A stretch of DNA of 64,000 bases from Thermococcus sp. AM4 (GTDB lineage: Archaea; Methanobacteriota_B; Thermococci; Thermococcales; Thermococcaceae). The DNA is taken from NCBI RefSeq assembly GCF_000151205.2, contig NC_016051.1:1984001-2048000 (forward strand). Reading direction: 5' to 3'. Shown in pieces: positions 25,048-34,331 of this stretch (the first letter of the stretch is position 1; every line of letters starts with the position of its first letter). Made by a program: the position numbers and the translations under genes. Below the pieces are notes generated by a model. It made no database searches. It worked only from the letters and a program-made list of their open reading frames with translations, and was not told the DNA's origin.

Positions 25048-25641
25048 TCAGCGGGTGAGGGAGTCCCAGAGCCCAACGTTTCCCTCGGATTCGATTGCAA
25101 ACTTGAATGGTTTGTTGGGATCAATTTTGTACTCTCTGCCCGCCATGTCAATCACAGTACCGTCTTCTTTTTGGATTCCAAAGATGGCGGCTCCAAGAAC
25201 TACGTAGCGATAGTGAGTGATTCCCCGTTCCTTTGCGAGTTTGTCCAGTTGCTGGCTGATGGGAATGTTGCCCTTGAACACCTGCATCCAGGTGGGGGGC
25301 ATTGTTTTCAACGCGGGCACGAACATAATCCCGATCACTTTGCCTCCTTTGAGCAGTGGAACTTCATAGTAAGCAGGCCTTCCGTCGGGGAAATAGAACA
25401 GTGTCATTTTTCCGACTTCAGCGTTCCTGAGCTCTGAAAATGGGAGCCTGTTGAGTTCAGTTCTTGCAAGATACTTAGCAGTATTCGGGGACACTCTTAG
25501 AGTCTGATGGGACGCTATAACCCCCTTGTCTGGGTCACCGGGGGAAATTCCCGAGGCCTTTGCCCCCGTGTTTAGCACCGCCATGCCCAACACTAATAAG
25601 ATTAGGAGTAATATTCCAAGCCGCTTACTCTTCCAGATCAT
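25048..25641 (-). CDS. Secreted protein of unknown function
   Basis: 197 residues with an N-terminal signal peptide or anchor (IWKSKRLGILLLILLVLGMAVLNTGAKA). The mature part has few landmarks: a segment MTLFYFPDGRPAYYEVPLLKGGKVIGIMFVPAL resembles the exported PepSY-like or bacterial-type secreted domains that bind peptidases, but I would not assign it. No C-terminal membrane helix. ATG 25641 follows GGTGGTGATTGTC. TATA-like GATATATTC near 25692 and CTTTAAAC near 25662 precede it. Codon usage is less biased than in neighbouring housekeeping genes, consistent with an accessory gene. Confidence 0.65.
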   Translation of the reverse strand: MIWKSKRLGILLLILLVLGMAVLNTGAKASGISPGDPDKGVIASHQTLRVSPNTAKYLARTELNRLPFSELRNAEVGKMTLFYFPDGRPAYYEVPLLKGGKVIGIMFVPALKTMPPTWMQVFKGNIPISQQLDKLAKERGITHYRYVVLGAAIFGIQKEDGTVIDMAGREYKIDPNKPFKFAIESEGNVGLWDSLTR

Positions 25642-25755
25642 GACAATCACCACCCTGTATCGGGCAGTTTAAAGTAGGCAGTTGGAGAATATATCTTTTT
25701 CTATTTGCGGGCTAAATTTGAGCGTCCCCCGTGGATTATGTAATAGCTTATGCCC

Positions 25756-25780
25756 CCGTAAGTTACTTACGGTGGCGTAA
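25756..25780 (+). repeat. Palindromic 5' element, copy 1 (direct repeat with 27119)
   Basis: CCGTAAG-TTA-CTTACGG (25756-25772) followed by TGGCGTAA; CTTACG-GTGG-CGTAAG can pair instead. A related sequence lies at 27119-27142 in the same orientation (20 of 24 positions equal). It precedes the GTG start of a broken ATPase gene and includes its ribosome binding site GGTGG, so it seems to be the 5' region of an ATPase gene family. Confidence 0.5.
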
Positions 25781-26245
25781 GTGCCGTTCGACCTCTAGGC
25801 TGAAGGGGCCTCAAAGGAGTTCCTGAGAACAGGCTTTAGAGGGGCTGGCCTTGATGTGGGCGAAGACACCATGGACCGCGCCGTATCAATCCTTGACGGA
25901 ATTCTTGGCTGGCTCGTCCTCTTCGGCGTGAAATACCTTGAGACGAAAGACTTCGAAAAGGCAATGGAGGCGACGCTCAACGTTGCAAAGGGCCTGCTGT
26001 TCGGTGATCTGGGGGAGCTTGAGAGGAGGAGCAGGAGGTACACTGAGATTTTACGGGCGATAGCCCTCGGCTACAGCAGGTGGGGCCTGATAAGGGATTA
26101 CCTCGCCGTGAAGGGTATGAAGACTCCAGAACCGAGGCTGTACGAACTTCTCAAGAACCTGAAGAAGAGGGGGTGGGTTGAGGAGGAGAACCGGGAGTAC
26201 AGACTGGCCGACCCCGTGGTCAAGCTAATCCTGAGAGGGTCGTAG
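25781..26245 (+). pseudogene. Remnant of an archaeal AAA ATPase gene (internal deletion)
   Basis: GTG 25781 reads Met-Pro-Phe-Asp-Leu, the usual N-terminus of Thermococcales Arch_ATPase proteins (MxFDLRPK...), then a TAG at 25796. In the same frame the C-terminal part resumes at once: AEGASKEFLRTGF, ILDGILGWLVLFGVKYLE, YTEILRAIALGYSRW and a winged-helix region to the stop at 26245. The whole nucleotide-binding domain (about 200 residues with Walker A and B) is missing. If the ATG or GTG codons near 25856-25871 are used, a 125-130 residue C-terminal fragment could still be made. The family is thought to include mobile-element or defence-linked ATPases; this copy is dead as an ATPase. Confidence 0.75.
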
Positions 26246-26285
26246 AGCCTGGTACACTGGTTAAGCTTTCGCCCTTCTCTTTTCT

Positions 26286-27062
26286 TTAACCAAAAACAAT
26301 CCTCCGTGCGATCCACAGCTGAAGAACCACGATGATCGTCAGCGCCAGAGCGGTCAGTTTCCTTGATTTCTCCGGAAGATAGAGGCCGATGAGGCAATAA
26401 AGGAAGTTCAGGCCTGAAAGCTCAAGGAGTGAGGCCACCAGACCGGTTTTCCTGCCGATGGCCATTACCTCTCCTATGGGGTCATTGCCGGCCGGATAAC
26501 TCGAATGAAGTGCTATGAACCTAACAGCGATGAGTGTCAACGTGTAGAGGAGGTTCTGCCTCATCATCTCAACTAAAAAGTCTCTGCTCAGATCTCTTCC
26601 TTTAAAGAGTTTGTAGATTGCGAATGGAAAATCCATGACCCACAGAACCATTGAGACGAGGAGAACAAAGAGGGCAAAGATACGCACAAATATCGCGACC
26701 CCGTTGAGAATCCCCTTTAGTGGATTTTCCGTCATCACGACGGCCGTGGCAACCAATCCCCAGAACATCAATGCTCTGGTCACGGTCTCGAAGATCTCCT
26801 TTGGAAGGTAGAGCCTGCCGTGGGTTTTCTCGATTATCTCGGGAAGACGCTTTAGGTCCTCCCGCGAGTAACCGTAGCGTTCAAGGGTCTTTCCAGCGAA
26901 GTGAAGCGCCACGAGGAGGAACGGAACGAGGAGAATGAAGGCAACGAAAACGTTCACGGCGTTGAGGTTTTCCCTTATTTGACGGACGAAAATCCAGATA
27001 GCGAGCCAAAACCCAACCGTCAGCAACCAGGGGAGGAGGTAGTCCCTGACAAAGACCCGCAT
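26286..27062 (-). CDS. Polytopic membrane protein of unknown function
   Basis: 258 residues with about six hydrophobic helices (for example PWLLTVGFWLAIWIFV near the N-terminus, VFVAFILLVPFLLVALHF, a double helix in the middle, and LTALALTIIVVLQLWIA at the C-terminus). A charged loop near residues 60-90 (YGYSREDLKRLPEII) probably faces the cytoplasm. No family recognised. ATG 27062 has a GGAG about 10 bases upstream. It lies between the two ATPase-gene relics at 25756 and 27119 and convergent to the first, so it may have been left from, or carried by, an older accessory element. Confidence 0.65.
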   Translation of the reverse strand: MRVFVRDYLLPWLLTVGFWLAIWIFVRQIRENLNAVNVFVAFILLVPFLLVALHFAGKTLERYGYSREDLKRLPEIIEKTHGRLYLPKEIFETVTRALMFWGLVATAVVMTENPLKGILNGVAIFVRIFALFVLLVSMVLWVMDFPFAIYKLFKGRDLSRDFLVEMMRQNLLYTLTLIAVRFIALHSSYPAGNDPIGEVMAIGRKTGLVASLLELSGLNFLYCLIGLYLPEKSRKLTALALTIIVVLQLWIARRIVFG

Positions 27063-27118
27063 GGCGGCTAATATCTCCGGGGGTAGATAACCCTTTCGAA
27101 GTCCCTCGCCTGTACCAT

Positions 27119-27172
27119 CGTTAGGTACTTGCGGTGGCGTACAAGCTGCTCACGAACGGGAGGACGAGTGGT
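27119..27172 (+). repeat. Palindromic 5' element, copy 2, with stub of a coding frame
   Basis: CGTTAGGTACTTGCGGTGG and following bases resemble the element at 25757. A frame from GTG 27134 runs only 13 codons (ends at a TGA near 27175). I read it as the 5' end of a second ATPase gene whose body has been deleted. Confidence 0.4.
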
Positions 27173-27197
27173 TGAAAAGTGAAGATGAAAACAGTCT

Positions 27198-28031
27198 TCA
27201 CGGGCCGTTCTCGATCAGCTGGAAGTACGGCCTGACTGCACCTTCGGGGCCTTTGACCAGAAGGATCCTCGCCAGGTTCATGCCTTCTATCCTCGCGCAC
27301 TCGAGGTAGAGGTATTCGTCGCCTTTTCTGTAAAGGCCGATGAACGTCACGTCTATGGGCCCGGCGGTGATTATGCCCTCGGTTGCTGTAAGCCTGGTGA
27401 AGTTCAGCGCCAGAATTCTGTCTTCGAGGGCTTTCGCGATCTCCTCGGGAGTGCAGCTGCAACTGGCGCTGAGCCCTTTTTCCGACACCGAGCCTCCGAA
27501 GACGGGCTCGGGCGTGAAGAGCCACGCATCCCTCCTGATGGGGACGAAGTAGTAGGCGATCTCAACCGTTCCGTACGTTGCGTTGGCTTTTGCGACGGGC
27601 TCTGGCTTCGGCTTGAAGACTCCGTCAGTGCAGTTCTTAATTCCATAGTCTATCTCCCTGATCAGTTCCACCGTTTGGAGGGGCGTCTCGAACTCCCACG
27701 CACCTCCCCACAGCCTGCATGGTGGGACGAGCCCCATCTCCGCCGTCCAGTTGCTCTTAACTGAGTGGAAAAAGGCGTCGAACGGATCCCCGTTTTCCGT
27801 CTTGTACACGTAGATCTCCGAAAAGCCGACGAAGCTTGTGTCGTTGAGCGGCTTCACTGCGGACGTTCCCCAGAAACCCAGGATAGCAGGACTGCAGTGG
27901 AACGTGGCGTTGGTCGAGGTGAGCCCGCACTCCTTCGTTTTAGGGCCGTGGTTTTCGCCCCTGTGGTGGGTTAGGGCAACCGAGGCAACGATGATGGCAA
28001 CGATGGCAATTACCGGGAGCAACCTTTTCAT
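27198..28031 (-). CDS. Secreted cysteine-containing protein of unknown function
   Basis: 277 residues with a signal peptide or anchor (MKRLLPVIAIVAIIVASVAL), several Asn-glycosylation sequons and six to seven Cys residues (including CSC near residue 190), which may form disulfides outside the cell. No enzyme motif recognised. ATG 28031 has GGGGATGGCG upstream; the ATG two codons earlier is within this site. A TATA-like ACTTTTTTAGC lies about 35-45 bases upstream. It follows the glmA gene on the same strand with a 77-bp gap but seems independently transcribed. Confidence 0.65.
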   Translation of the reverse strand: MKRLLPVIAIVAIIVASVALTHHRGENHGPKTKECGLTSTNATFHCSPAILGFWGTSAVKPLNDTSFVGFSEIYVYKTENGDPFDAFFHSVKSNWTAEMGLVPPCRLWGGAWEFETPLQTVELIREIDYGIKNCTDGVFKPKPEPVAKANATYGTVEIAYYFVPIRRDAWLFTPEPVFGGSVSEKGLSASCSCTPEEIAKALEDRILALNFTRLTATEGIITAGPIDVTFIGLYRKGDEYLYLECARIEGMNLARILLVKGPEGAVRPYFQLIENGP

Positions 28032-28113
28032 CGCCATCCCCGGGATCTGTTACTTCAAAAGCTAAAAAAGTTTTGGCTGAGTGTGGAGATAAAACAGTGA
28101 ACTGTCCGGAGGT

Positions 28114-30471
28114 TTAGAGCACTTCGAGCTCGAATGTGTCATTTTCGTGTTTGATGACAAGCGTTACCCTGTCCCCTTTCTCGGCTTCGTCCACTATCGT
28201 CCCCCCGATGACCTTCACCGCACTCGCCGTTATCGAGACCTCGCTGAGGTTTGAGAGGTGGTTCCTGAAGCGTAGCACGTCCCCCTCGACCCCGACTAAA
28301 CTCGCCGTAGCGTGGTGTACCACCGTATTTCCTGCTTTCACGTTGACGGGGAGGAATAGAACGCCGCGCTTCCTCATTTCAATCTCCCCCAGCAGTTCGG
28401 GGAGCTCAATGCCGCGGTACCTTACCCTTCCCCCGATTCTGTGTCCCCTGGGATTTGAGACGACTACGTACGCGTATCCGTCGCCTTCCATCGGCAGGAC
28501 TATCATGTCCGGATGTGTGGTGGAGAAGTCCTCCTTTACGCCCTGCAATTCCTTCAGCTTCCACACGAACTTTCTGTGGAGGTCGTGGTGGCTCACGTAG
28601 TACTGCAGTCTGAAGCCGAGAACTATGGCGCTTCCGGAGCCCTTCCTCACCATAGCGCCGACCGGCTTTCCGTCCATGAAGGCGATCGGCTCTCCCCCCC
28701 GAACCTCCCGGACGACGTTCCTGACCAGCATTCTGTCTATTCCGTCCGCTGAAACGCTGGAGAACTGCACGAGCCTCGGGTTCCTCCTGGCTTTTCCGCC
28801 TTCAACGCTCACGCCGAGGAAGTCGGAGAGGTGCGTGCATGGCCTGAGGTTTTCGTCGTACTCCGGGAGGGTCGGCATTACGACGAGGTTACCCCCCTTT
28901 GAAACGAAGGCCGCGAGCTTCTCCTGCACCTCCCTGCCCATGAAGTCGAGGGAGTAGACCCAGAGCTGGCGGTAGTTCAGGAGCTCCTCTAGAGTTGCGT
29001 CTTCGAGGTCAACGACGTCGAAGGGGGTGTTGCTCATCGCGAGAAGGGTTAAGAGGCCGCGCTCGCCGAGGAGGTACTCGTTGAGGTCGGTGCTCTCCTT
29101 CAGGCCCTCGTAGCCCCACAGGCTGAGGGCTTCGTAGGGTTCATAGGCCCCGACCGCTACCTTCGGCTTCAGCTTTGCCTCCCTGAGGCCCGGGGCGGAT
29201 GAGCTTGCGGAAACGTATCTGACAGCCTCAACGTGCTCCCTTTCCTTTCCATCAAGGCCGATCGGGGAGTAGACGTCCCAGGTTATGCCGTTGTGGGATT
29301 CGTAGCCTTTTGGATTTTCACCGCCGACGTAGAGGTAGTAGTTGATGTTCGGTATTCCGAGGGGTGGCAGGAGGGCGTAGAGGAGCTCCGCCTCGTCCGG
29401 TTCTATGGTGTGGGCCAGGGAAACCTGCGTCTCTATGCTCAGCGGCGGTGTTCCCGTTTTGCGGAGGTGGTAGCGGTAGACCCCGGTCTTGAAGTAGAGG
29501 TGGCCGAGCCTGTCCTCCTTGAAGTCGAAGGAGCGGTAGAATGAATACCAGAACTCGGTCCAGACGTGGATCCGGAGGTTTTTCTCCTTGATGTACCTGA
29601 AGAAGTGCCTCCACGCGAGCTGGAGCAGATAGGGGTCGAGTATGCTCACCGGCACGTCGATGTAGCGCTCCATGATGCCGTAGAGGTATTTCACGTACTC
29701 GTTGATCATCCAGAGCTTGAAGCGGTGCCAGTCGAGGATCTTCGTCAGGGGCTCCTCAAAGCTTTCCGGCGGCCGGATCTCGGAGTAATCGCTGAACTCG
29801 CCCCGGTATCTCTCCCCCAGTTCCTCGATGGTGTGGTTGGAGCGAAGCCATTCTTCCCACAGACCACCCGGACGGGTGATGATCTCGTTGTAGTCGGTGA
29901 GGAAGGGCTGGAAGATGGTCTCCCAGTAGGACGGCTCGTCGTCTATGGAGACGCTTATTATCGGCCCGCCGTTTGTGTGGAGGTAGTCTTTGATTATCGG
30001 GAGAACGGCCTCGTACCACTTCGAGACGGCCTCGAGGTAGGTGGGGTGGAGGTAGGTAATCGGTGGGTAGTAGATGTCCCCGGGCAGTGGTCCTTTCGGG
30101 CCCTTTGCAAGGATCTCGGGGTGTTTTCTGATCAGCCAGTCGGGTATCCCGCCGTTTCTCCATTCGCCGCAGATGTAGGGGCCCGGCCTTATTATGACCT
30201 TCAGGCCAACTTCCTCAGCAAGCTCAAGGAAGCCCACCAGATCCCTCTGGGGGTGCGTCTCCCCGGTGAAGTCGAGCGTTCCCTCGGCGGGCTCGTGCCA
30301 GTTCCAGGCGACGTAAGTGTCTACCGTGTTGAGCCCGTGCCTCCTCATCCTCTCCAGCCTCTCCCTCCAGCTCTCCCTCGGGACGCGGAAGAACTGGAGC
30401 GTTCCCCCCTTCACCTGGAAGGGCCTTCCGTCGAGCAGGTAAACCCTATCGTTGAAGCCAACCTTCCCCAT
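28114..30471 (-). CDS. glmA: Exo-beta-D-glucosaminidase (GH35)
   Basis: 785-residue GH35 enzyme close in length to T. kodakarensis GlmA, which releases glucosamine from the non-reducing end of chitosan oligosaccharides in the cytoplasm. Catalytic Glu candidates are Glu179 in ISVSIDDEPSYW (acid/base) and Glu347 in PPLSIETQVSL (nucleophile), matching the positions reported for the T. kodakarensis enzyme (178 and 347). The N-terminal KVGFNDRVYLLDGRPFQVKGG and WNWHEP are typical GH35. No signal peptide. ATG 30471 is preferred: GTGGTGATGCTC directly precedes it, and it lies five bases after the glmD stop. Last gene of the importer-glmD-glmA operon. Confidence 0.93.
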   Translation of the reverse strand: MGKVGFNDRVYLLDGRPFQVKGGTLQFFRVPRESWRERLERMRRHGLNTVDTYVAWNWHEPAEGTLDFTGETHPQRDLVGFLELAEEVGLKVIIRPGPYICGEWRNGGIPDWLIRKHPEILAKGPKGPLPGDIYYPPITYLHPTYLEAVSKWYEAVLPIIKDYLHTNGGPIISVSIDDEPSYWETIFQPFLTDYNEIITRPGGLWEEWLRSNHTIEELGERYRGEFSDYSEIRPPESFEEPLTKILDWHRFKLWMINEYVKYLYGIMERYIDVPVSILDPYLLQLAWRHFFRYIKEKNLRIHVWTEFWYSFYRSFDFKEDRLGHLYFKTGVYRYHLRKTGTPPLSIETQVSLAHTIEPDEAELLYALLPPLGIPNINYYLYVGGENPKGYESHNGITWDVYSPIGLDGKEREHVEAVRYVSASSSAPGLREAKLKPKVAVGAYEPYEALSLWGYEGLKESTDLNEYLLGERGLLTLLAMSNTPFDVVDLEDATLEELLNYRQLWVYSLDFMGREVQEKLAAFVSKGGNLVVMPTLPEYDENLRPCTHLSDFLGVSVEGGKARRNPRLVQFSSVSADGIDRMLVRNVVREVRGGEPIAFMDGKPVGAMVRKGSGSAIVLGFRLQYYVSHHDLHRKFVWKLKELQGVKEDFSTTHPDMIVLPMEGDGYAYVVVSNPRGHRIGGRVRYRGIELPELLGEIEMRKRGVLFLPVNVKAGNTVVHHATASLVGVEGDVLRFRNHLSNLSEVSITASAVKVIGGTIVDEAEKGDRVTLVIKHENDTFELEVL

Positions 30472-30476
30472 GAGCA

Positions 30477-31457
30477 TCACCACTTAACGACCTTGCTCAA
30501 AAACCTCGGCCGGTCGGGGTCCATGCCCCGGGACACGGCCTTGTGGTACGCCAAGAGCTGGAGCACGGGCAGGTACAGGACGGGGGCGAGGAGTTCCTCC
30601 CCCGCGGGAACCCTTACGAAGTAGTCCGCCCCCGTGTCGCGCCTCCCGACTGTTAGAACCCTCGCACCCTGACCCTGGAACTCCCTCGTAAGCTTCTCGT
30701 GCCAGTCAAACGGTTCCCCAACGAGGAGAACGACGAGCGTTCCGTCGTCGGCTATCGACTTGAAGCCGTGCCTCACCTCGAACGTTGGATAGGCCTCGCT
30801 CCAGAAGACGGCCATCTCCTTCATCTTGAGCATTCCCTCGAGGGCTATCGGGTACAGTATCCCAGAGCCGAGAAAGATGACGTTCCTGAAGTCGAACTCC
30901 TCGACTATGCCCTTCACCTTCTCCTCGCTCTCGAGCACCTCCCCCGCGAGCGACGAGAGTGCCCCTGCCTCGAAGGTTTCCCTCCCGCGGGAGTGGAGGA
31001 GCAGCTGGAGGTAGGCGAAGTAAAAAGCCGGAAACGAGTGGGTCATGACCACGCTCTCCTCGTGGACTGGAACGATGAGCGCGTAGTCCGCCTTCCTTGA
31101 GAGAGTGCTCTCGTAGGCCGTGATGGCTAACTTCGGCACGTTCAGGGCCTCAAGGGCCTTTATGGCCTCGGTCGTCTCCCCCGAGCGGGATATCGACACC
31201 AAAAGCTCGGGCTCCCCTATGCTGTACCATTCCCTCGCATAGAAGAGTTCGGAGCAGGGGAGGGCCACTCCCCTGCCCCCGAGGTGGGTGGTTGCCATGG
31301 CCAGCGGCTTTGCCAAAAAGTGTGAGCTTCCACAGCCGGTGTAAACTATCTCCCCCGGTAACCGAAACTCGTGATCTGCTATGAAGTCCTCAAAGGCCCT
31401 CTGGGCTTTCATTATCCCCTCGGGCAGCTTCCGAATCTCCCTGATCGTCGCGTGCAT
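30477..31457 (-). CDS. glmD: SIS-domain glucosamine-6-phosphate deaminase
   Basis: 326 residues with two SIS (sugar isomerase) domains: [14 protein letters not shown] and [15 protein letters not shown] in the first, and [21 protein letters not shown] in the second. It resembles the isomerase half of GlmS without the glutaminase domain. T. kodakarensis GlmD, encoded in the same position, deaminates glucosamine-6-phosphate to fructose-6-phosphate, joining chitin breakdown to glycolysis. ATG 31457 has GGGGGTGGTTGA upstream that overlaps the end of the ABC ATPase gene. Part of a continuous minus-strand operon. Confidence 0.92.
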   Translation of the reverse strand: MHATIREIRKLPEGIMKAQRAFEDFIADHEFRLPGEIVYTGCGSSHFLAKPLAMATTHLGGRGVALPCSELFYAREWYSIGEPELLVSISRSGETTEAIKALEALNVPKLAITAYESTLSRKADYALIVPVHEESVVMTHSFPAFYFAYLQLLLHSRGRETFEAGALSSLAGEVLESEEKVKGIVEEFDFRNVIFLGSGILYPIALEGMLKMKEMAVFWSEAYPTFEVRHGFKSIADDGTLVVLLVGEPFDWHEKLTREFQGQGARVLTVGRRDTGADYFVRVPAGEELLAPVLYLPVLQLLAYHKAVSRGMDPDRPRFLSKVVKW

Positions 31458-32423
31458 TCAACCACCCCCGTAAAGATGACAGGCAACCCAGTGGTTTTTC
31501 TCGACTTTGCGGAGCTCGGGACGGCTTCTAAAGCAAATTTCCCGAGCCTTAGAACACCTCGGCGCGTAACGGCAACCCTGAATAGAGTAAACCGCCCCCT
31601 CCTCCTTCTCCGGCTCGATCCCCTTGAACTCCCACTTCACATTCAAATCCGGCACACTCTCAAGGAGCATCTGGGTGTAGGGGTGGAGCGGGTTGTGGAA
31701 GACCTTCTCGGTGTCGCCCATCTCCACAATCGTCCCACGGTACATGATAATCGTCGTGTCGCTGATGTAGTAGCCGAGCGCCAAGTCATGCGTCACGAAG
31801 AGAACGGACGTTCCGTACTTGTCCCTGAAGTCGCCGAGAAGGTTTAGAACATCAATCCTCGTTGATGCGTCGAGCATCGAAACGGCCTCGTCAGCTATGA
31901 GGAGCTTCGGCTTCAGCAGTAAGGCCCTCGCTATGAGGATTCTCTGGAGCTGGCCGCCGCTGAGCTGGTGCGGGAACTTTCCGCGAACCTCCTCCGGGTT
32001 GAGGCCCACCTGGGTCAGGGCCTCATCGATCATCTCCTCCCGCTCGCTCCTGCCGACGTCCGGAAAGTATGAGTTGAAGACGAGGTCGAACGCTCTGTCT
32101 ACTGGGTGGAGGGGGTTGAAGCTGGCGAAGGGGTCCTGGAAGACAGCCTGAACCTGGCGATAATAATCCCGCCTCAACTCTTTCTTGCCGAACTTCAGAA
32201 CGTCTTTGCCTTCAAAGAGAATCCTTCCGCTCGTCGGCTGAATCAAGCGGAGGATGAGCTTTCCAATCGTCGTCTTACCACTCCCGCTCTCGCCGACGAG
32301 GGAAACAATCTCGCCCTTCTTCATAGTGAAGCTGACGTCGTCCACCGCGCGAATCTCAAAGCCCCCAATGAGGCCCGAAGTGAAGATTTTCGTGAGGTGC
32401 TCGACCCTGAGAAGTTCGCTCAT
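31458..32423 (-). CDS. Oligopeptide/oligosaccharide ABC transporter ATP-binding protein (OppF/DppF type)
   Basis: 321-residue ABC ATPase with Walker A GESGSGKTTIGKL, signature LSGGQLQRILIARALLLKPKLLIADE, and the C-terminal oligopeptide-transporter domain containing Cys residues (GCRYAPRCSKAREIC) that in relatives holds an iron-sulfur cluster or structural metal. Partner of the OppD-like subunit encoded just upstream (4 bp overlap). Opp-type importers in Thermococcales carry oligosaccharides; with glmD/glmA and dac nearby this one probably imports chitooligosaccharides such as diacetylchitobiose. Confidence 0.9.
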   Translation of the reverse strand: MSELLRVEHLTKIFTSGLIGGFEIRAVDDVSFTMKKGEIVSLVGESGSGKTTIGKLILRLIQPTSGRILFEGKDVLKFGKKELRRDYYRQVQAVFQDPFASFNPLHPVDRAFDLVFNSYFPDVGRSEREEMIDEALTQVGLNPEEVRGKFPHQLSGGQLQRILIARALLLKPKLLIADEAVSMLDASTRIDVLNLLGDFRDKYGTSVLFVTHDLALGYYISDTTIIMYRGTIVEMGDTEKVFHNPLHPYTQMLLESVPDLNVKWEFKGIEPEKEEGAVYSIQGCRYAPRCSKAREICFRSRPELRKVEKNHWVACHLYGGG

Positions 32424-33391
32424 TGGCTTTCACCCCCGAGGAGATGACAGGCGGCGTAATGCTCGTCCCCAACCTTCACGAGTTTTGGCTCCTCACTCGG
32501 GCACTTGTCGAGGACATAGGGGCAGCGCGTGTAGAAGCGGCAGCCTTCCGGCGGGTTGAGCAAACTGATCGGGTAGCCTGGAATTCCGCGGAGTTTTTGC
32601 TTTTTGTACTGTACTCCCATCCTCGGGAGAGAGTTTAGAAGCAGTTGTGTGTAGGGATGAGCCGGGTTGTTGATGACTTCTTCTGTTGGCCCGATTTCGG
32701 CGACTTTTCCAGCGTAGAGGATCATGACTCTATCGGCTATTTTGTCGAGTAAGGCCAGATCGTGCGTGACGAAGATGATGGATTTTACAATGCCCTCCTT
32801 CATGAAGTGGTGGAGGAGCTCGATGACTACTCTTTGAGTCGTGACGTCGAGGGCAGAAGTAATCTCGTCCGCGATGAGGAGATCGGGGTTGAGTAAAGTT
32901 GAGACGACCATTGTTGCCCTCTGCCGCATTCCGCCGCTCAGCTCAACCGGATACATGTCGGCTACTTTTTCGCTGAGTTTGACCATTTTCAGCCTCTCGC
33001 GGAGGAGTTTCTCGACTTCTTCCCGGTTTGTGAGGCCGTGTTCTCTCGCTAAGTCCCAGACGATGTCCTTGATTTTTTTGGTTGGGTTGAGGGCGTTCAT
33101 TGCGTACTGTGGGATGATTGAGAGTTCTGTGTAGCGGATTTTTCTGGATTCTTCTGGGGGGAGAGTCATGAGGTCTTTGCCTTTGAAGAGGGCTTTGCCG
33201 CCCATGTGGGTCATTGGGGGTTTTCTGAGGATTAGGGAGTGGACGAGGGTTGACTTACCACAACCGCTTTCGCCGGCTATTCCGAAGACTTCCCCCTCCC
33301 TAACCTCAAAACTAACCCCATCAACAGCCCTAACGTAGCCGAGGGGCGTTGAGTAGTAGATCTTGAGGTTTTCAACGGTGAGCATTGCCAT
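32420..33391 (-). CDS. Oligopeptide/oligosaccharide ABC transporter ATP-binding protein (OppD/DppD type)
   Basis: 323-residue ABC ATPase: Walker A GESGCGKSTLVHSL, signature LSGGMRQRATMVVSTLLNPDLLIADE, and C-terminal Opp domain with CRFYTRCPYVLDKC. It forms the ATPase pair with the OppF-like protein. Starts at ATG 33391 after GGAGGGAGTGAA and overlaps the next gene by 4 bases. Between about 32560 and 33270 the codons end in A or T more often than in the flanking operon genes, a mild composition shift that may reflect recombination with another importer locus. Substrate inferred to be chitooligosaccharide. Confidence 0.9.
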   Translation of the reverse strand: MAMLTVENLKIYYSTPLGYVRAVDGVSFEVREGEVFGIAGESGCGKSTLVHSLILRKPPMTHMGGKALFKGKDLMTLPPEESRKIRYTELSIIPQYAMNALNPTKKIKDIVWDLAREHGLTNREEVEKLLRERLKMVKLSEKVADMYPVELSGGMRQRATMVVSTLLNPDLLIADEITSALDVTTQRVVIELLHHFMKEGIVKSIIFVTHDLALLDKIADRVMILYAGKVAEIGPTEEVINNPAHPYTQLLLNSLPRMGVQYKKQKLRGIPGYPISLLNPPEGCRFYTRCPYVLDKCPSEEPKLVKVGDEHYAACHLLGGESQ

Positions 33392-33392
33392 T

Positions 33393-34331
33393 TCACTCCC
33401 TCCTCAGTCTCGGGTTGAAGACCTCCTCCAGGCCGAGGTTGATGAAGAACAGCGCCGTGATGATGAGGGTTATGATCAGCCCGGGCGGAATGAACCACCA
33501 CCACCAGCCGAACTGGAGGGCGTTGTAGGCTATGGCCCTCTGGAGGATGTTTCCGAGGGAGACCATTGTGGTTGGCCCGAGGCCTATGAAGTCGAGGGTC
33601 GCACTCGCGAGGATTGCACCGCTGAACTGCAGGATTCCGGCCATGAAGATGTAGGAGATCATGTTGGGCATTACCTCGGTGAAGATGATCTTGAGGTCGC
33701 TCAAACCGGCGAGCTTCGCGAGATGGACGAACTCCCTGTTCTTGAGCGAAAGGGTCTGACTTCTAACGGCCCTCGCGACCCAGGGCCAGCCCGTGAGGCC
33801 GATTATAACCGCCTGTATCTCCGGCGTTCTCGCGGACAGGTAGGCGGCGACGAGGATCAGGAGCACTATCGAGGGGATTACAAGCATTATGTTGGTGAAC
33901 ATCATGAGCAGCTCATCAACCCAGCCGCCCTTGTAGCCGGCGACGAGGCCTATCGTTATTCCCAGGGCGGTCCCTATCACCGCCGCGAGGAACGCTATCC
34001 ACAGGCTGGTTCTCAAACCGTAGACAAGCCTCGCGTAGAGGTCCTGTCCGTTGATGTTCGTTCCCAGGATGTGGAGAACCCTGACCTCCTTTCCGGTGTA
34101 CGTCGTGATGTTCTCGTGGCTCATCGGCGGTAGCGTTTTGGTGCCGTATGAGGCAATCGGGATCCCCTGGATCTTCTCGTAGTAGAGGCCGTTCCACGCG
34201 AAGGGTGTGAAGAGCGGGCCGATGAGTGCGAAGAGGATGAAGAACGCGAGTAAGCCGAATCCGAACTGGAACTTCCTGTTCCTGAAGGCGATCCTAACGA
34301 CCTCTAACCTGCTTCTCCTCGCCATCCTCAA
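33393..34331 (-). CDS. ABC transporter permease (OppC/DppC type)
   Basis: 312-residue membrane permease with an N-terminal helix (FGLLAFFILFALIGPLFTPF), an extracytoplasmic loop, and five further helices containing the EAA coupling loop (HLAKLAGLSDLKIIFTEVMPNM). Pairs with the OppB-type permease encoded just upstream (4 bp overlap). The C-terminal NLGLEEVFNPRLRR is typical of the family. Confidence 0.9.
   Translation of the reverse strand: MRMARRSRLEVVRIAFRNRKFQFGFGLLAFFILFALIGPLFTPFAWNGLYYEKIQGIPIASYGTKTLPPMSHENITTYTGKEVRVLHILGTNINGQDLYARLVYGLRTSLWIAFLAAVIGTALGITIGLVAGYKGGWVDELLMMFTNIMLVIPSIVLLILVAAYLSARTPEIQAVIIGLTGWPWVARAVRSQTLSLKNREFVHLAKLAGLSDLKIIFTEVMPNMISYIFMAGILQFSGAILASATLDFIGLGPTTMVSLGNILQRAIAYNALQFGWWWWFIPPGLIITLIITALFFINLGLEEVFNPRLRRE

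Noticed and set aside
26720-26938. Short plus-strand frame opposite the polytopic membrane protein
   Set aside because: No ribosome binding site or family likeness; the minus-strand frame has clear membrane helices.
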